Shown here one piece after another: positions 25,886-33,329 of a DNA stretch of 64,000 nucleotides. The translations under genes and the position numbers were made by a program. Location of the stretch: the NCBI GenBank assembly GCA_964579505.1, contig CAZOGC010000015.1:1-64000 (forward strand), given 5' to 3'. The stretch is from JAJYSO01 sp964579505 (GTDB lineage Bacteria > Bacteroidota > Bacteroidia > Flavobacteriales > Flavobacteriaceae). The notes beneath the pieces are model-generated. The model made no database searches. It worked only from the letters and a program-made list of their open reading frames with translations, and was not told the origin of the DNA. Position 1 is the first letter of the stretch. Each line of letters opens with the position of its first letter.

Positions 25886-26392
25886 TTAAACAGTCCATTT
25901 GTTTTGTATTTTCATAACCTGTTCAATTAAGTCGCGTACGCATCCTTGCCCTCCGTTACAATGAGAGATATAAGTAGCAAGCATTTTTACTTCTGGTACA
26001 GCGTCTTGTGGGCAGGAGGGTAGCCCCACTAACTTCATAGGATAAGTATCAGGAATATCATCTCCCATATAGGCCGTATGCTCCGGATTAATGTTGTGAA
26101 TGTTGAAAAAATCTTGAAGTCGTTTTACTTTGTCGTCTATTCCCAGATAAACATCAGCTAGCCCGAGCCCTTTTAAACGATTGCGCACCCCTTCATTTTT
26201 TCCGCCCGAGATAATGCATACGTGATACCCGGCATCAACGGCTTTTTTTAAGGCATAACCATCGCGCGTGTTCATAGAGCGCAAGAGTTGACCGTCTGTT
26301 GAAACCAATAAGTTTCCGTTAGTTAAGACTCCGTCAACGTCAAAAATAAAGGTAGTGATTTGACGTAATATTTTTTTATAGCTTTGATTCAT
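25886..26392 (-). CDS. kdsC: KdsC-type HAD phosphatase (KDO 8-phosphate phosphatase)
   Basis: It dephosphorylates 3-deoxy-D-manno-octulosonate 8-phosphate in lipopolysaccharide core synthesis. The length of 168 residues fits this capless tetrameric HAD subclass. The nucleophile motif FDVDGVLTNG is near 17-26, motif II IISGG near 60-64, a Lys in DDKVKR, and motif III GDDIPD near 109-114. The start overlaps the end of the DUF2520 gene by 17 bases, so the genes are co-expressed. HAD relatives acting on other sugar phosphates cannot be excluded. Confidence 0.9.
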   Translation of the reverse strand: MNQSYKKILRQITTFIFDVDGVLTNGNLLVSTDGQLLRSMNTRDGYALKKAVDAGYHVCIISGGKNEGVRNRLKGLGLADVYLGIDDKVKRLQDFFNIHNINPEHTAYMGDDIPDTYPMKLVGLPSCPQDAVPEVKMLATYISHCNGGQGCVRDLIEQVMKIQNKWTV

Positions 26393-27134
26393 TTTCTGCT
26401 TGAATGGATTGGGTGAGCAAGGTATAAATTTCTTTTAATTTAGGCGTGGTTAATTGTTGTAAATGGGCGGCTATAGTTTCACTATCGCTGCGTACAGCCG
26501 GTCCTGTTTGTACGTTTTTGGGTGAAGTGGTCTGCGCTTTTCGAGCCGTTTCTGTTATTAAAGCATATAAGGTTTCAAACGGAACATTGTTTTCTGTGCA
26601 AATTTTTTCGGCTAAGGCATATAAATGATTGGTAAAATTGCACGCAAAAACAGCTGCCAGATGCAATTTTTTTCGCTGTTCTGTAGAAATCGAAAATATT
26701 TTGTGGCTGATGCTCTTTCCTAGTGTTCTTAATGTTTCTAAATCTTTAGAAGTGGTAGCTTCTATGCAGATAGGAATGTCTGAAAAATTTACAGAGGTTT
26801 GTTTAGAAAAAGTTTGTAGCGGATAAAAAACGCCATTGCGGTTAGAACTGTTTAGTAAAGGTACGCTTCCGGAAGTGTGAACAATAAGCCCGTTTGTAGG
26901 GTTTATTTGGGTGATTACGTTGCGCACTGCTGCATCTGATACGGCAACAATATAAATATCTGCCGACTTAAGGGCTGCTAGTGATGTAGTAGTAGCCACT
27001 TTTTTTTCAAAATGTTTTAGCGCCCCATTACTTCTGTTATAGACCTGAATAATATGAACGGTTTCTGTTTTTTGAAAGGCAGTAAACAAGTGTGAAGCTA
27101 CATTTCCGGCGCCAATTAGTACAATTTTTTGCAT
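26376..27134 (-). CDS. DUF2520 Rossmann-fold oxidoreductase-like protein
   Basis: 252 residues. The N-terminal Rossmann fold begins with VLIGAGNVASHLF at about 5-17 and should bind NADP. The middle includes VHTSGSVPLL and the pair GVFYPLQTFSK, typical of the family (COG5495). The C-terminal helical domain resembles 6-phosphogluconate dehydrogenase-type dimerisation domains. The substrate is unknown. It is the first gene of an operon with kdsC, the UbiA-like gene and maf. Confidence 0.88.
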   Translation of the reverse strand: MQKIVLIGAGNVASHLFTAFQKTETVHIIQVYNRSNGALKHFEKKVATTTSLAALKSADIYIVAVSDAAVRNVITQINPTNGLIVHTSGSVPLLNSSNRNGVFYPLQTFSKQTSVNFSDIPICIEATTSKDLETLRTLGKSISHKIFSISTEQRKKLHLAAVFACNFTNHLYALAEKICTENNVPFETLYALITETARKAQTTSPKNVQTGPAVRSDSETIAAHLQQLTTPKLKEIYTLLTQSIQAENESKL

Positions 27135-27379
27135 TTTACAAAGCTATCAATATTTACAAAATTTTATATAAAAGCAGGAAACTAGCCTGTGTTTACTGTA
27201 TATTTAGCTGATAATTAGATAACTATTTTCTTTTAATTAATAGATTTTGTGGTAGATAATAACACGGTCTATTTAAAAAAAGTGGTAGTTTAGATAAAAT
27301 CAAAATTAACTAATTTTTTTTACGAAGGATTTCATAAATAGAAAAGTTGATTTAATATTGCCTTGTAAAATAAAGTGCC

Positions 27380-27673
27380 ATGAAACGTATTATAGTAGAT
27401 TTTAAAAAGCTTACTCCGGAGATTATGGCTATGTTGGTAGATAAATACCCTGATGGCTACGGAGATGACGACATTATTACCTTTAAGAATGCCAAAAATG
27501 AAACTGTTGAAGCGGTAGAATTACGTACAGAAGATTGTATGTATTTGGTAAAGGTCAGTACGCGATTACAAGATGTAATGGCTGATTTTGACGAAGATGA
27601 CTACAGTGAAGATGAATTTGATGAGCCATTGGTTGATTTGCCGGATCGTTCGTCTGATGACAATGATGATTAA
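27380..27673 (+). CDS. Small acidic protein conserved in Bacteroidota, function unknown
   Basis: 97 residues. An ordered N-terminal half (MKRIIVDFKKLTPEIMAMLV, then FKNAKNETVEAVEL) is followed by a strongly acidic tail with many Asp and Glu. There is no signal peptide or membrane segment. I recall proteins of this shape as flavobacterial hypotheticals, but this is not confirmed. It is monocistronic and convergent with msrA, with 7 bases between the genes. An acidic tail can mean binding of basic proteins or nucleic-acid mimicry, but nothing here decides this. Confidence 0.75.
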   Translation: MKRIIVDFKKLTPEIMAMLVDKYPDGYGDDDIITFKNAKNETVEAVELRTEDCMYLVKVSTRLQDVMADFDEDDYSEDEFDEPLVDLPDRSSDDNDD

Positions 27674-27680
27674 AGTATCT

Positions 27681-28223
27681 TTATGAAACAGATTTTACTT
27701 TGTTTGCAAAGTACTTTCGAAGCTTTGCTAGTTTAGGGTCTATAACAATGCTGCAGTATGGAACTTGCGGGTTTTTGTTATAAAAATTTTGATGGATTTC
27801 TTCAGCCTCATAAAAAGGCGCAGAAGGTTTTATTTGTGTTACTATTTTTCCATCATATAAAGTGTTATTTAATTCTGTTATTACCGCCTCGGCGGTATTT
27901 TTTTGTGCTAAAGTGTGGTAAAAAATAACGCTTCTGTATTGAGGGCCAGCATCGTAACCTTGACGGTCTTTACTAGTGGGGTCGTGGGTAGCAAAAAAGA
28001 TGTACAACAACTCTTTAAAACTAATTTTTTGTGGATTGTAGGTAAGTTGAACGGCTTCAACATGGCCGGTATCAAACGTGCATACCTCACGATAAGCAGG
28101 GTTTCTTATAACTCCGCCTGTAAATCCTGATTTTAGGGTTTCTACTCCTTCAACATTTCTAAAAACAGTGTCGGCGCACCAAAAGCAGCCATTGGCTAAT
28201 GTGGCGATAGCTTTTGTCTTCAT
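27681..28223 (-). CDS. msrA: Peptide methionine sulfoxide reductase A
   Basis: It reduces methionine-S-sulfoxide in proteins using thioredoxin. The length is 180 residues. The catalytic motif GCFWC is at 12-16 and GFTGG near 33-37. Family features YDAGPQYRSVIFYH and the late EEIHQNFY are present. No signal peptide, so cytosolic. It is a single gene, divergent from the LolD-like gene. Thioredoxin reductase, which supplies electrons, is encoded at 59.1-60.1 kb. Confidence 0.96.
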   Translation of the reverse strand: MKTKAIATLANGCFWCADTVFRNVEGVETLKSGFTGGVIRNPAYREVCTFDTGHVEAVQLTYNPQKISFKELLYIFFATHDPTSKDRQGYDAGPQYRSVIFYHTLAQKNTAEAVITELNNTLYDGKIVTQIKPSAPFYEAEEIHQNFYNKNPQVPYCSIVIDPKLAKLRKYFANKVKSVS

Positions 28224-28340
28224 CAGCTTCTTTTTTCAAAGTTAGGAAAGCTAGTAAGGAAAAACCATTCTTTTATCAAGAACTTTTTATACCATTTTCA
28301 AAATTAAACGTTCAGTATGTACTTTTCTATCAGAATAGTT

Positions 28341-28348
28341 TATTTTTG
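28341..28348 (+). promoter_or_regulatory. Candidate -7 promoter element of the LolD-like gene
   Basis: TATTTTTG fits TAnnTTTG and lies 12 bases before the ATG at 28361. The short leader supports that start over the longer open frame beginning at 28214. A clear -33 box was not found. Confidence 0.45.
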
Positions 28349-28360
28349 TCTGCTAGTGCT

Positions 28361-29035
28361 ATGATATATACCAAACATCTTCATAAATATTACGGTGATT
28401 TACACGTGCTAAACGACGTGGAGTTGCACATTGCAGAAAAAGAAATTGTTTCTATTGTAGGGGCATCAGGTGCCGGCAAAACCACATTGCTCCACATTTT
28501 AGGTACTTTAGATCTACCCGCTAGTAAAAAAGAAAGCGAGTTGCGGTTAAGAGATACAGATATATATATGCTCTCTAAAAAAGAACTTGCTAAATTTAGA
28601 AATAGGCATATTGGTTTTATCTTTCAGTTTCACCAATTATTGCCTGAGTTTACCGCCATAGAAAATGTTTGTTTACCGGCTTATATCAACGATGTTTCAC
28701 AAAAAGATGCGGAAGCTAGAGCGAAAGAACTTTTATCTTTTTTAGGGTTGAGTCATCGAGAAAATCATAAGCCCAATGCTTTAAGTGGAGGAGAACAGCA
28801 GCGTGTAGCGGTGGCACGAGCGCTGATAAACAACCCGGAAATCATCTTAGCAGACGAACCATCAGGTAATCTAGACTCTGAATCAGCAGAAAATTTACAC
28901 CAATTGTTTTTTAAGTTGCGTGATGAATTTGGGCAGACCTTTGTTATTGTAACACACAATACAGAATTGGCCGATATGGCCGATAGAAAGCTCACTATGG
29001 TTGATGGGAAGATACACAAATCAGAAAGTCGCTAA
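28361..29035 (+). CDS. lolD: ABC transporter ATP-binding protein, LolD/FtsE type
   Basis: A 224-residue ATPase of the group that powers lipoprotein release to the outer membrane (LolCDE) or MacB-like export. Walker A GASGAGKTT is near 36-44 and the signature LSGGEQQRVAVARAL in the middle. Walker B ILADEPSGNLD and the H-loop VTHN follow. The start ATG at 28361 sits next to a -7 element; the upstream extension has no ATP-binding features. The membrane partner is not adjacent, which is usual for flavobacterial lolD. The next gene begins 6 bases later. Confidence 0.88.
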   Translation: MIYTKHLHKYYGDLHVLNDVELHIAEKEIVSIVGASGAGKTTLLHILGTLDLPASKKESELRLRDTDIYMLSKKELAKFRNRHIGFIFQFHQLLPEFTAIENVCLPAYINDVSQKDAEARAKELLSFLGLSHRENHKPNALSGGEQQRVAVARALINNPEIILADEPSGNLDSESAENLHQLFFKLRDEFGQTFVIVTHNTELADMADRKLTMVDGKIHKSESR

Positions 29036-29041
29036 AGAGCA

Positions 29042-29482
29042 ATGAAATATGCTTATTCAACAACAAGATTAGTTATAAAGCTTATTATAGCCCTTTTTTT
29101 TATAGCAGAGGGATTTTCCTTATTACTAAAAGAAGAGCCTTCTGTAATTCAAAAAATAATAGGAGGAGCAATATTGATAGGCGGAATATATTATTTGTTT
29201 GTATATGGCTATGAATCTACCCGAAAATATTGCGAGGTTACAGAAGAAAAAATAAAGTTATTCACCTTGGGTAAAGGGCAAAAAATTGACTGTTCTGCCA
29301 TTCGTAAAATTGTTCGTAAAGGAACACTATACACTTTTTATACTCCTACGACTTGTATTGAAATCAGTTTGATACAAATGAAAAAAAGTCAACGATCCCA
29401 ATTTATCCAATTTTATGAAGAACAATGTAAAATCTTAGAAAATTCGCACCATGATGATGGGCGTAAATCTTCACGCTCATAA
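29042..29482 (+). CDS. Small membrane protein with PH-like cytoplasmic part
   Basis: 146 residues. Two hydrophobic helices at about 9-29 and 36-56 (LVIKLIIALFFIAEGFSLLL and GGAILIGGIYYLFVYGY) are followed by a soluble beta-rich part (CEVTEEKIKLFTLGKGQKID) resembling bacterial PH domains. It starts 6 bases after the LolD-like gene and so belongs to the same transcript. No specific function is recognised. Confidence 0.7.
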   Translation: MKYAYSTTRLVIKLIIALFFIAEGFSLLLKEEPSVIQKIIGGAILIGGIYYLFVYGYESTRKYCEVTEEKIKLFTLGKGQKIDCSAIRKIVRKGTLYTFYTPTTCIEISLIQMKKSQRSQFIQFYEEQCKILENSHHDDGRKSSRS

Positions 29483-29652
29483 AATAACTCGCAAAATCAT
29501 TCATAGTTGGTAAATTTTAAGGCAACTAAGACGCTGTTGTTGACTTATTGAGGCAATCTTCTAAAAAAGCCATTTTCATGAAAAAAATGCTTAACCCATA
29601 GGCGTTTTGTTGCATTATTTATAAATTGACGGCTAATCTACAATCCCGGTCT

Positions 29653-30723
29653 ATGAAACTCAATATACTCAGAAAAAAAGAAGAGCTAGATAATATAAAC
29701 CAAGCTCCAGGTAAAATGGTTTACGTGGGCGAAAAAAAGAAACGGGTTACCACCTATGATGTAATAAACTATAATGTTGATATCCAAAGTAGACACAAGA
29801 CAGTAGATTTGGCTGAGCTATTGGCTCATTGGCAAGCGGATAAAATTACGTGGATTAATGTAAATGGGTTGAGTGATTCTAAGGCTATAGAAACGTTAGG
29901 TCATCATTTTGAGCTTCATGCCTTGGTGTTAGAAGATATAATGAATACCGAGCAACGCCCCAAGGTAGAAGAGTATGATCAGTATCTATTTTTAGTAATG
30001 AAGATGCTATACATGCAAGATGGAGAATATACAAACGAGCACATTAGTATGGTGGTAGGGGCAGATTATGTACTCACTTTTCAAGAATCTGAAAATGATG
30101 TGTTTGATAAATTGCGAGAGCGTATTAAAAGTGGATTAGGGCTGGTACGTACAGCCAAATCAGACTATTTGATGTATGCTATGATGGATGCTATTGTTGA
30201 CAACTATTTTGCGGTTATTGAAACCTTAGGTATTCGTATTCAACAGTTAGAAAATTCTATTTTTGTAGGGAAAGCCGATGATGCTATTGTATTAGACATA
30301 CAACGTTTGCGCCCTGAAATTATTCAAATTAGACGGGCGGTTTACCCACTTAAAGATATGGCTGGTTATTTAGAAAAAAGTCGGCATAAACTCATTACCA
30401 CAAAAACCTATAATTACCTAAGAGATTTACACGACCATAGTATTCAGGTGTCTGAAGATGTAGAAATTTATCGAGAAATGACGGCAAGTTTAATGGGGAT
30501 GTACAATTCTACCCAAAGCAATAAAATGAATGAAGTAATGAAGGTACTAACCATTATGGCAAGTATTTTCATTCCGCTGACCTTTATTACTGGGATTTAT
30601 GGAATGAATTTTGAAAACATGCCCGAACTCGCTACAAAATATGGCTATTTTGTGGTGCTGTGTGTTATGATACTCATTATTTTACTGATGTTGTGGTATT
30701 TTAAACGAAAGAAATGGTTATAG
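29653..30723 (+). CDS. corA: CorA-family magnesium/cobalt transporter
   Basis: A pentameric inner-membrane channel for Mg2+ and Co2+. About 356 residues. The large N-terminal cytoplasmic funnel is followed by two C-terminal transmembrane helices; the first ends in the selectivity motif GMN within GIYGMNFENMPEL. A positively charged tail KRKKWL completes it. The ATG at 29653 is used; nine more codons upstream, beginning with TTG, are open but unneeded. Confidence 0.95.
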   Translation: MKLNILRKKEELDNINQAPGKMVYVGEKKKRVTTYDVINYNVDIQSRHKTVDLAELLAHWQADKITWINVNGLSDSKAIETLGHHFELHALVLEDIMNTEQRPKVEEYDQYLFLVMKMLYMQDGEYTNEHISMVVGADYVLTFQESENDVFDKLRERIKSGLGLVRTAKSDYLMYAMMDAIVDNYFAVIETLGIRIQQLENSIFVGKADDAIVLDIQRLRPEIIQIRRAVYPLKDMAGYLEKSRHKLITTKTYNYLRDLHDHSIQVSEDVEIYREMTASLMGMYNSTQSNKMNEVMKVLTIMASIFIPLTFITGIYGMNFENMPELATKYGYFVVLCVMILIILLMLWYFKRKKWL

Positions 30724-30802
30724 ACTTCTGCCAAAAAATCAATTTAATTTTAGCGAGACGATATTATTTATTTTGCCTTATTTTCGCTAAAAATTGCTGT
30801 TT

Positions 30803-31777
30803 ATGAAATCGGTTGCCTTTTATCGGGAAGAATTCGTTACCTACCTTCAAGAAAAAATTACAAGTAGAGAGCCCCGAAACCTATATGACCCGATGGTTTA
30901 TATTCTTAACATTGGCGGAAAACGACTGCGACCGGTATCGGTGCTTATGACGGCCGAACTGTTTGGCTGTCCCTATCAAAAAGCATTAGATGCAGCCTTG
31001 GCTATAGAAATTTTTCACAATTTTTCACTCGTTCACGATGATATTATGGATCACGCTCCGGTGCGTAGAGGCAAACCCAGTGTGCATAAAACCTGGGATG
31101 TCAATACCGCCATTTTATCGGGAGATGCAATGCTGATTAATGCGTATCAGCTGTTTGAAAATTACGAGAACGAAACCTTTAAAGACCTAGCAAAACTGTT
31201 TACGAAAACGGCTATGAAGGTTTGTGAAGGCCAGCAATATGATGTTGATTTTGAATCAATTAATAATGTTGATATAAATGATTATCTGAAAATGATAGAA
31301 TACAAGACGGCAGTCTTGGTAGGAGCGGCTATGGAAATGGGAGCTATTGTGGCTCAAGCTTCAAATCAACAAAAAAAACAAATCTATAAATACGGGTTGT
31401 TGTTGGGACTAGCTTTTCAATTAAAAGATGATTATTTAGATGTTTTTGGTAATTATGAATCTTTTGGAAAGCAAATAGGGGGAGATATTATTGAAAACAA
31501 AAAGACTTATTTATATTTAAAAGCTGTAGAAACTGCCTTGCCCAATCAAGAAGAACAATTGAAACAATGGTATGCAACAACTCCTAAAGACCCTACTGAA
31601 AAAATAAATGCAGTAACACAGATTTATAGTGATTTGAGAATAGGCGAACAAACCTTGCAACAAATAAAAAAATATACAGAAGAAGCCTTTCAACTGCTAG
31701 AAAACATGACGGTAGAAGCGTACAAAAAAGATGTTTTTAAAGAATTTGGTGAACGCTTAATGAAGCGAAAAGCATAG
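30803..31777 (+). CDS. Trans-polyprenyl diphosphate synthase
   Basis: It condenses isopentenyl diphosphate onto allylic diphosphates to make the isoprenoid chain of menaquinone or related lipids. 324 residues. The first aspartate-rich motif is LVHDDIMD near residues 77-84 with the preceding GGKRLRP. The second is LKDDYLDVFG near 209-218. Product length (C15 to C40) cannot be read with certainty. The ATG at 30803 is preferred to an upstream CTG. The gene precedes der by 63 bases. Confidence 0.93.
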   Translation: MKSVAFYREEFVTYLQEKITSREPRNLYDPMVYILNIGGKRLRPVSVLMTAELFGCPYQKALDAALAIEIFHNFSLVHDDIMDHAPVRRGKPSVHKTWDVNTAILSGDAMLINAYQLFENYENETFKDLAKLFTKTAMKVCEGQQYDVDFESINNVDINDYLKMIEYKTAVLVGAAMEMGAIVAQASNQQKKQIYKYGLLLGLAFQLKDDYLDVFGNYESFGKQIGGDIIENKKTYLYLKAVETALPNQEEQLKQWYATTPKDPTEKINAVTQIYSDLRIGEQTLQQIKKYTEEAFQLLENMTVEAYKKDVFKEFGERLMKRKA

Positions 31778-31813
31778 CTTGTAATAGAACGTGTACAAAA
31801 CCGGCAAAAAGGT

Positions 31814-31821
31814 TATTTTTG
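31814..31821 (+). promoter_or_regulatory. Candidate -7 promoter element of der
   Basis: TATTTTTG fits TAnnTTTG and is 19 bases before the der ATG. No good -33 box is visible, so der may depend partly on readthrough. Confidence 0.4.
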
Positions 31822-31840
31822 CCACCTTAAAAAGAACAGC

Positions 31841-33145
31841 ATGGGTAATATTGTGGCAATTGTAGGAAGACCGAATGTGGGAAAATCAACCTTTTTTAAC
31901 CGGTTAATAGAACGACGCGAAGCTATAGTAGATGCAGTAAGTGGGGTTACCCGAGACCGGCATTATGGCAAATCAGATTGGAATGGTCACGATTTTTCGG
32001 TTATAGATACCGGTGGGTATGTAGTGGGGAGCGAAGATGTTTTTGAAGCAGAAATAGACAAACAGGTGCAGCTAGCCATAGAAGAAGCCGATGTCATTAT
32101 TTTTATAGTTGATGCACACACCGGCATTACTCCAATGGATGAAGAGGTTGCCCATATTCTGCAACGTGTAAAGAAACCCATATTTTTAGCCGTAAACAAA
32201 GTAGACAATCCTAAATTACGAAATGAAGCCGTAGAATTTTACGGCTTGGGGTTAGGAGATTATTACCCTATTGCCAGCGCCAGTGGTAGTGGTACCGGAG
32301 ATTTATTAGATGCCGTTACGGCTGCTTTTCCTGAAAAAAGCAATATTCTAGAAGAAGAATTACCTAGATTTGCGGTGGTAGGGAGACCCAATGCCGGAAA
32401 GTCTTCATTCATCAATACGTTAATAGGTGAAGACCGCTATATTGTTACAGACATTGCCGGTACAACTAGAGATTCTATAGACACAACCTATAATCGATTT
32501 GGATTTGAATTTAAATTGGTAGACACAGCCGGGATAAGACGAAAATCTAAGGTAAAAGAAGATTTAGAGTTTTATTCGGTAATGCGGAGTGTACGGGCTA
32601 TAGAAAATGCCGATGTGTGTTTATTAGTGGTAGATGCAACCCGTGGCTTTGATAAGCAAGTGCAGAATATTTTTTGGTTGGCGCAACGTAACCGTAAAGG
32701 AATAGTGCTACTGATTAATAAATGGGATTTGGTTGAAAAAGAAACCAACACCTTGAAAAAATATAAAGAAGAAATTTTGGCAGAGATAGAACCCTTTGTA
32801 GATGTTCCGATGGTGTTTATCTCTGTAAAAGAAAAACAACGCATCTTTAAAGCCATGGAAGTGGCACTTGAGGTATATAAAAATAGATCACAAAAAATAA
32901 AGACACGTCAATTAAATGATGTGTTATTACCAATCATTCAAAAAAATCCACCGCCGGCGTATAAAGGAAAATATGTCAAAATAAAATTTATTACTCAACT
33001 GCCTACTCCTCAGCCACAATTTGCGTTTTTCTGTAATCTTCCTCAATATGTTAAAAAACCATATATGCGGTTTTTAGAAAATCAGCTTCGTAAACACTTC
33101 AATTTAAGCGGAGTACCGGTATCTGTGTATATGCGAAAAAAATAA
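31841..33145 (+). CDS. der: Ribosome biogenesis GTPase Der (EngA)
   Basis: An essential GTPase with two G domains in tandem, needed for 50S subunit maturation. 434 residues. First P-loop GRPNVGKST near 8-16, its DTGG and NKVD motifs following. Second P-loop GRPNAGKSS near 182-190, with DTAGIRRKSKV and NKWD. A C-terminal KH-like domain with the conserved RFLENQLRKHF ends the protein. Domain order and length are standard. Confidence 0.97.
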   Translation: MGNIVAIVGRPNVGKSTFFNRLIERREAIVDAVSGVTRDRHYGKSDWNGHDFSVIDTGGYVVGSEDVFEAEIDKQVQLAIEEADVIIFIVDAHTGITPMDEEVAHILQRVKKPIFLAVNKVDNPKLRNEAVEFYGLGLGDYYPIASASGSGTGDLLDAVTAAFPEKSNILEEELPRFAVVGRPNAGKSSFINTLIGEDRYIVTDIAGTTRDSIDTTYNRFGFEFKLVDTAGIRRKSKVKEDLEFYSVMRSVRAIENADVCLLVVDATRGFDKQVQNIFWLAQRNRKGIVLLINKWDLVEKETNTLKKYKEEILAEIEPFVDVPMVFISVKEKQRIFKAMEVALEVYKNRSQKIKTRQLNDVLLPIIQKNPPPAYKGKYVKIKFITQLPTPQPQFAFFCNLPQYVKKPYMRFLENQLRKHFNLSGVPVSVYMRKK

Positions 33146-33329
33146 ATATAATTATTTTCAATTTTTTAACATTTAAATCTTAAAAATGGAAGTATAGGTG
33201 GAAATAAAAACGTTATTTCTAATGTATTTTTTTTCATTATTTTAAATTTAACAAAACTATAACCATAAAATCTGAAACGTTTTTCGATTTTTACATTCAG
33301 ATTATAAACAGATAGGTTAATTTATTGTA

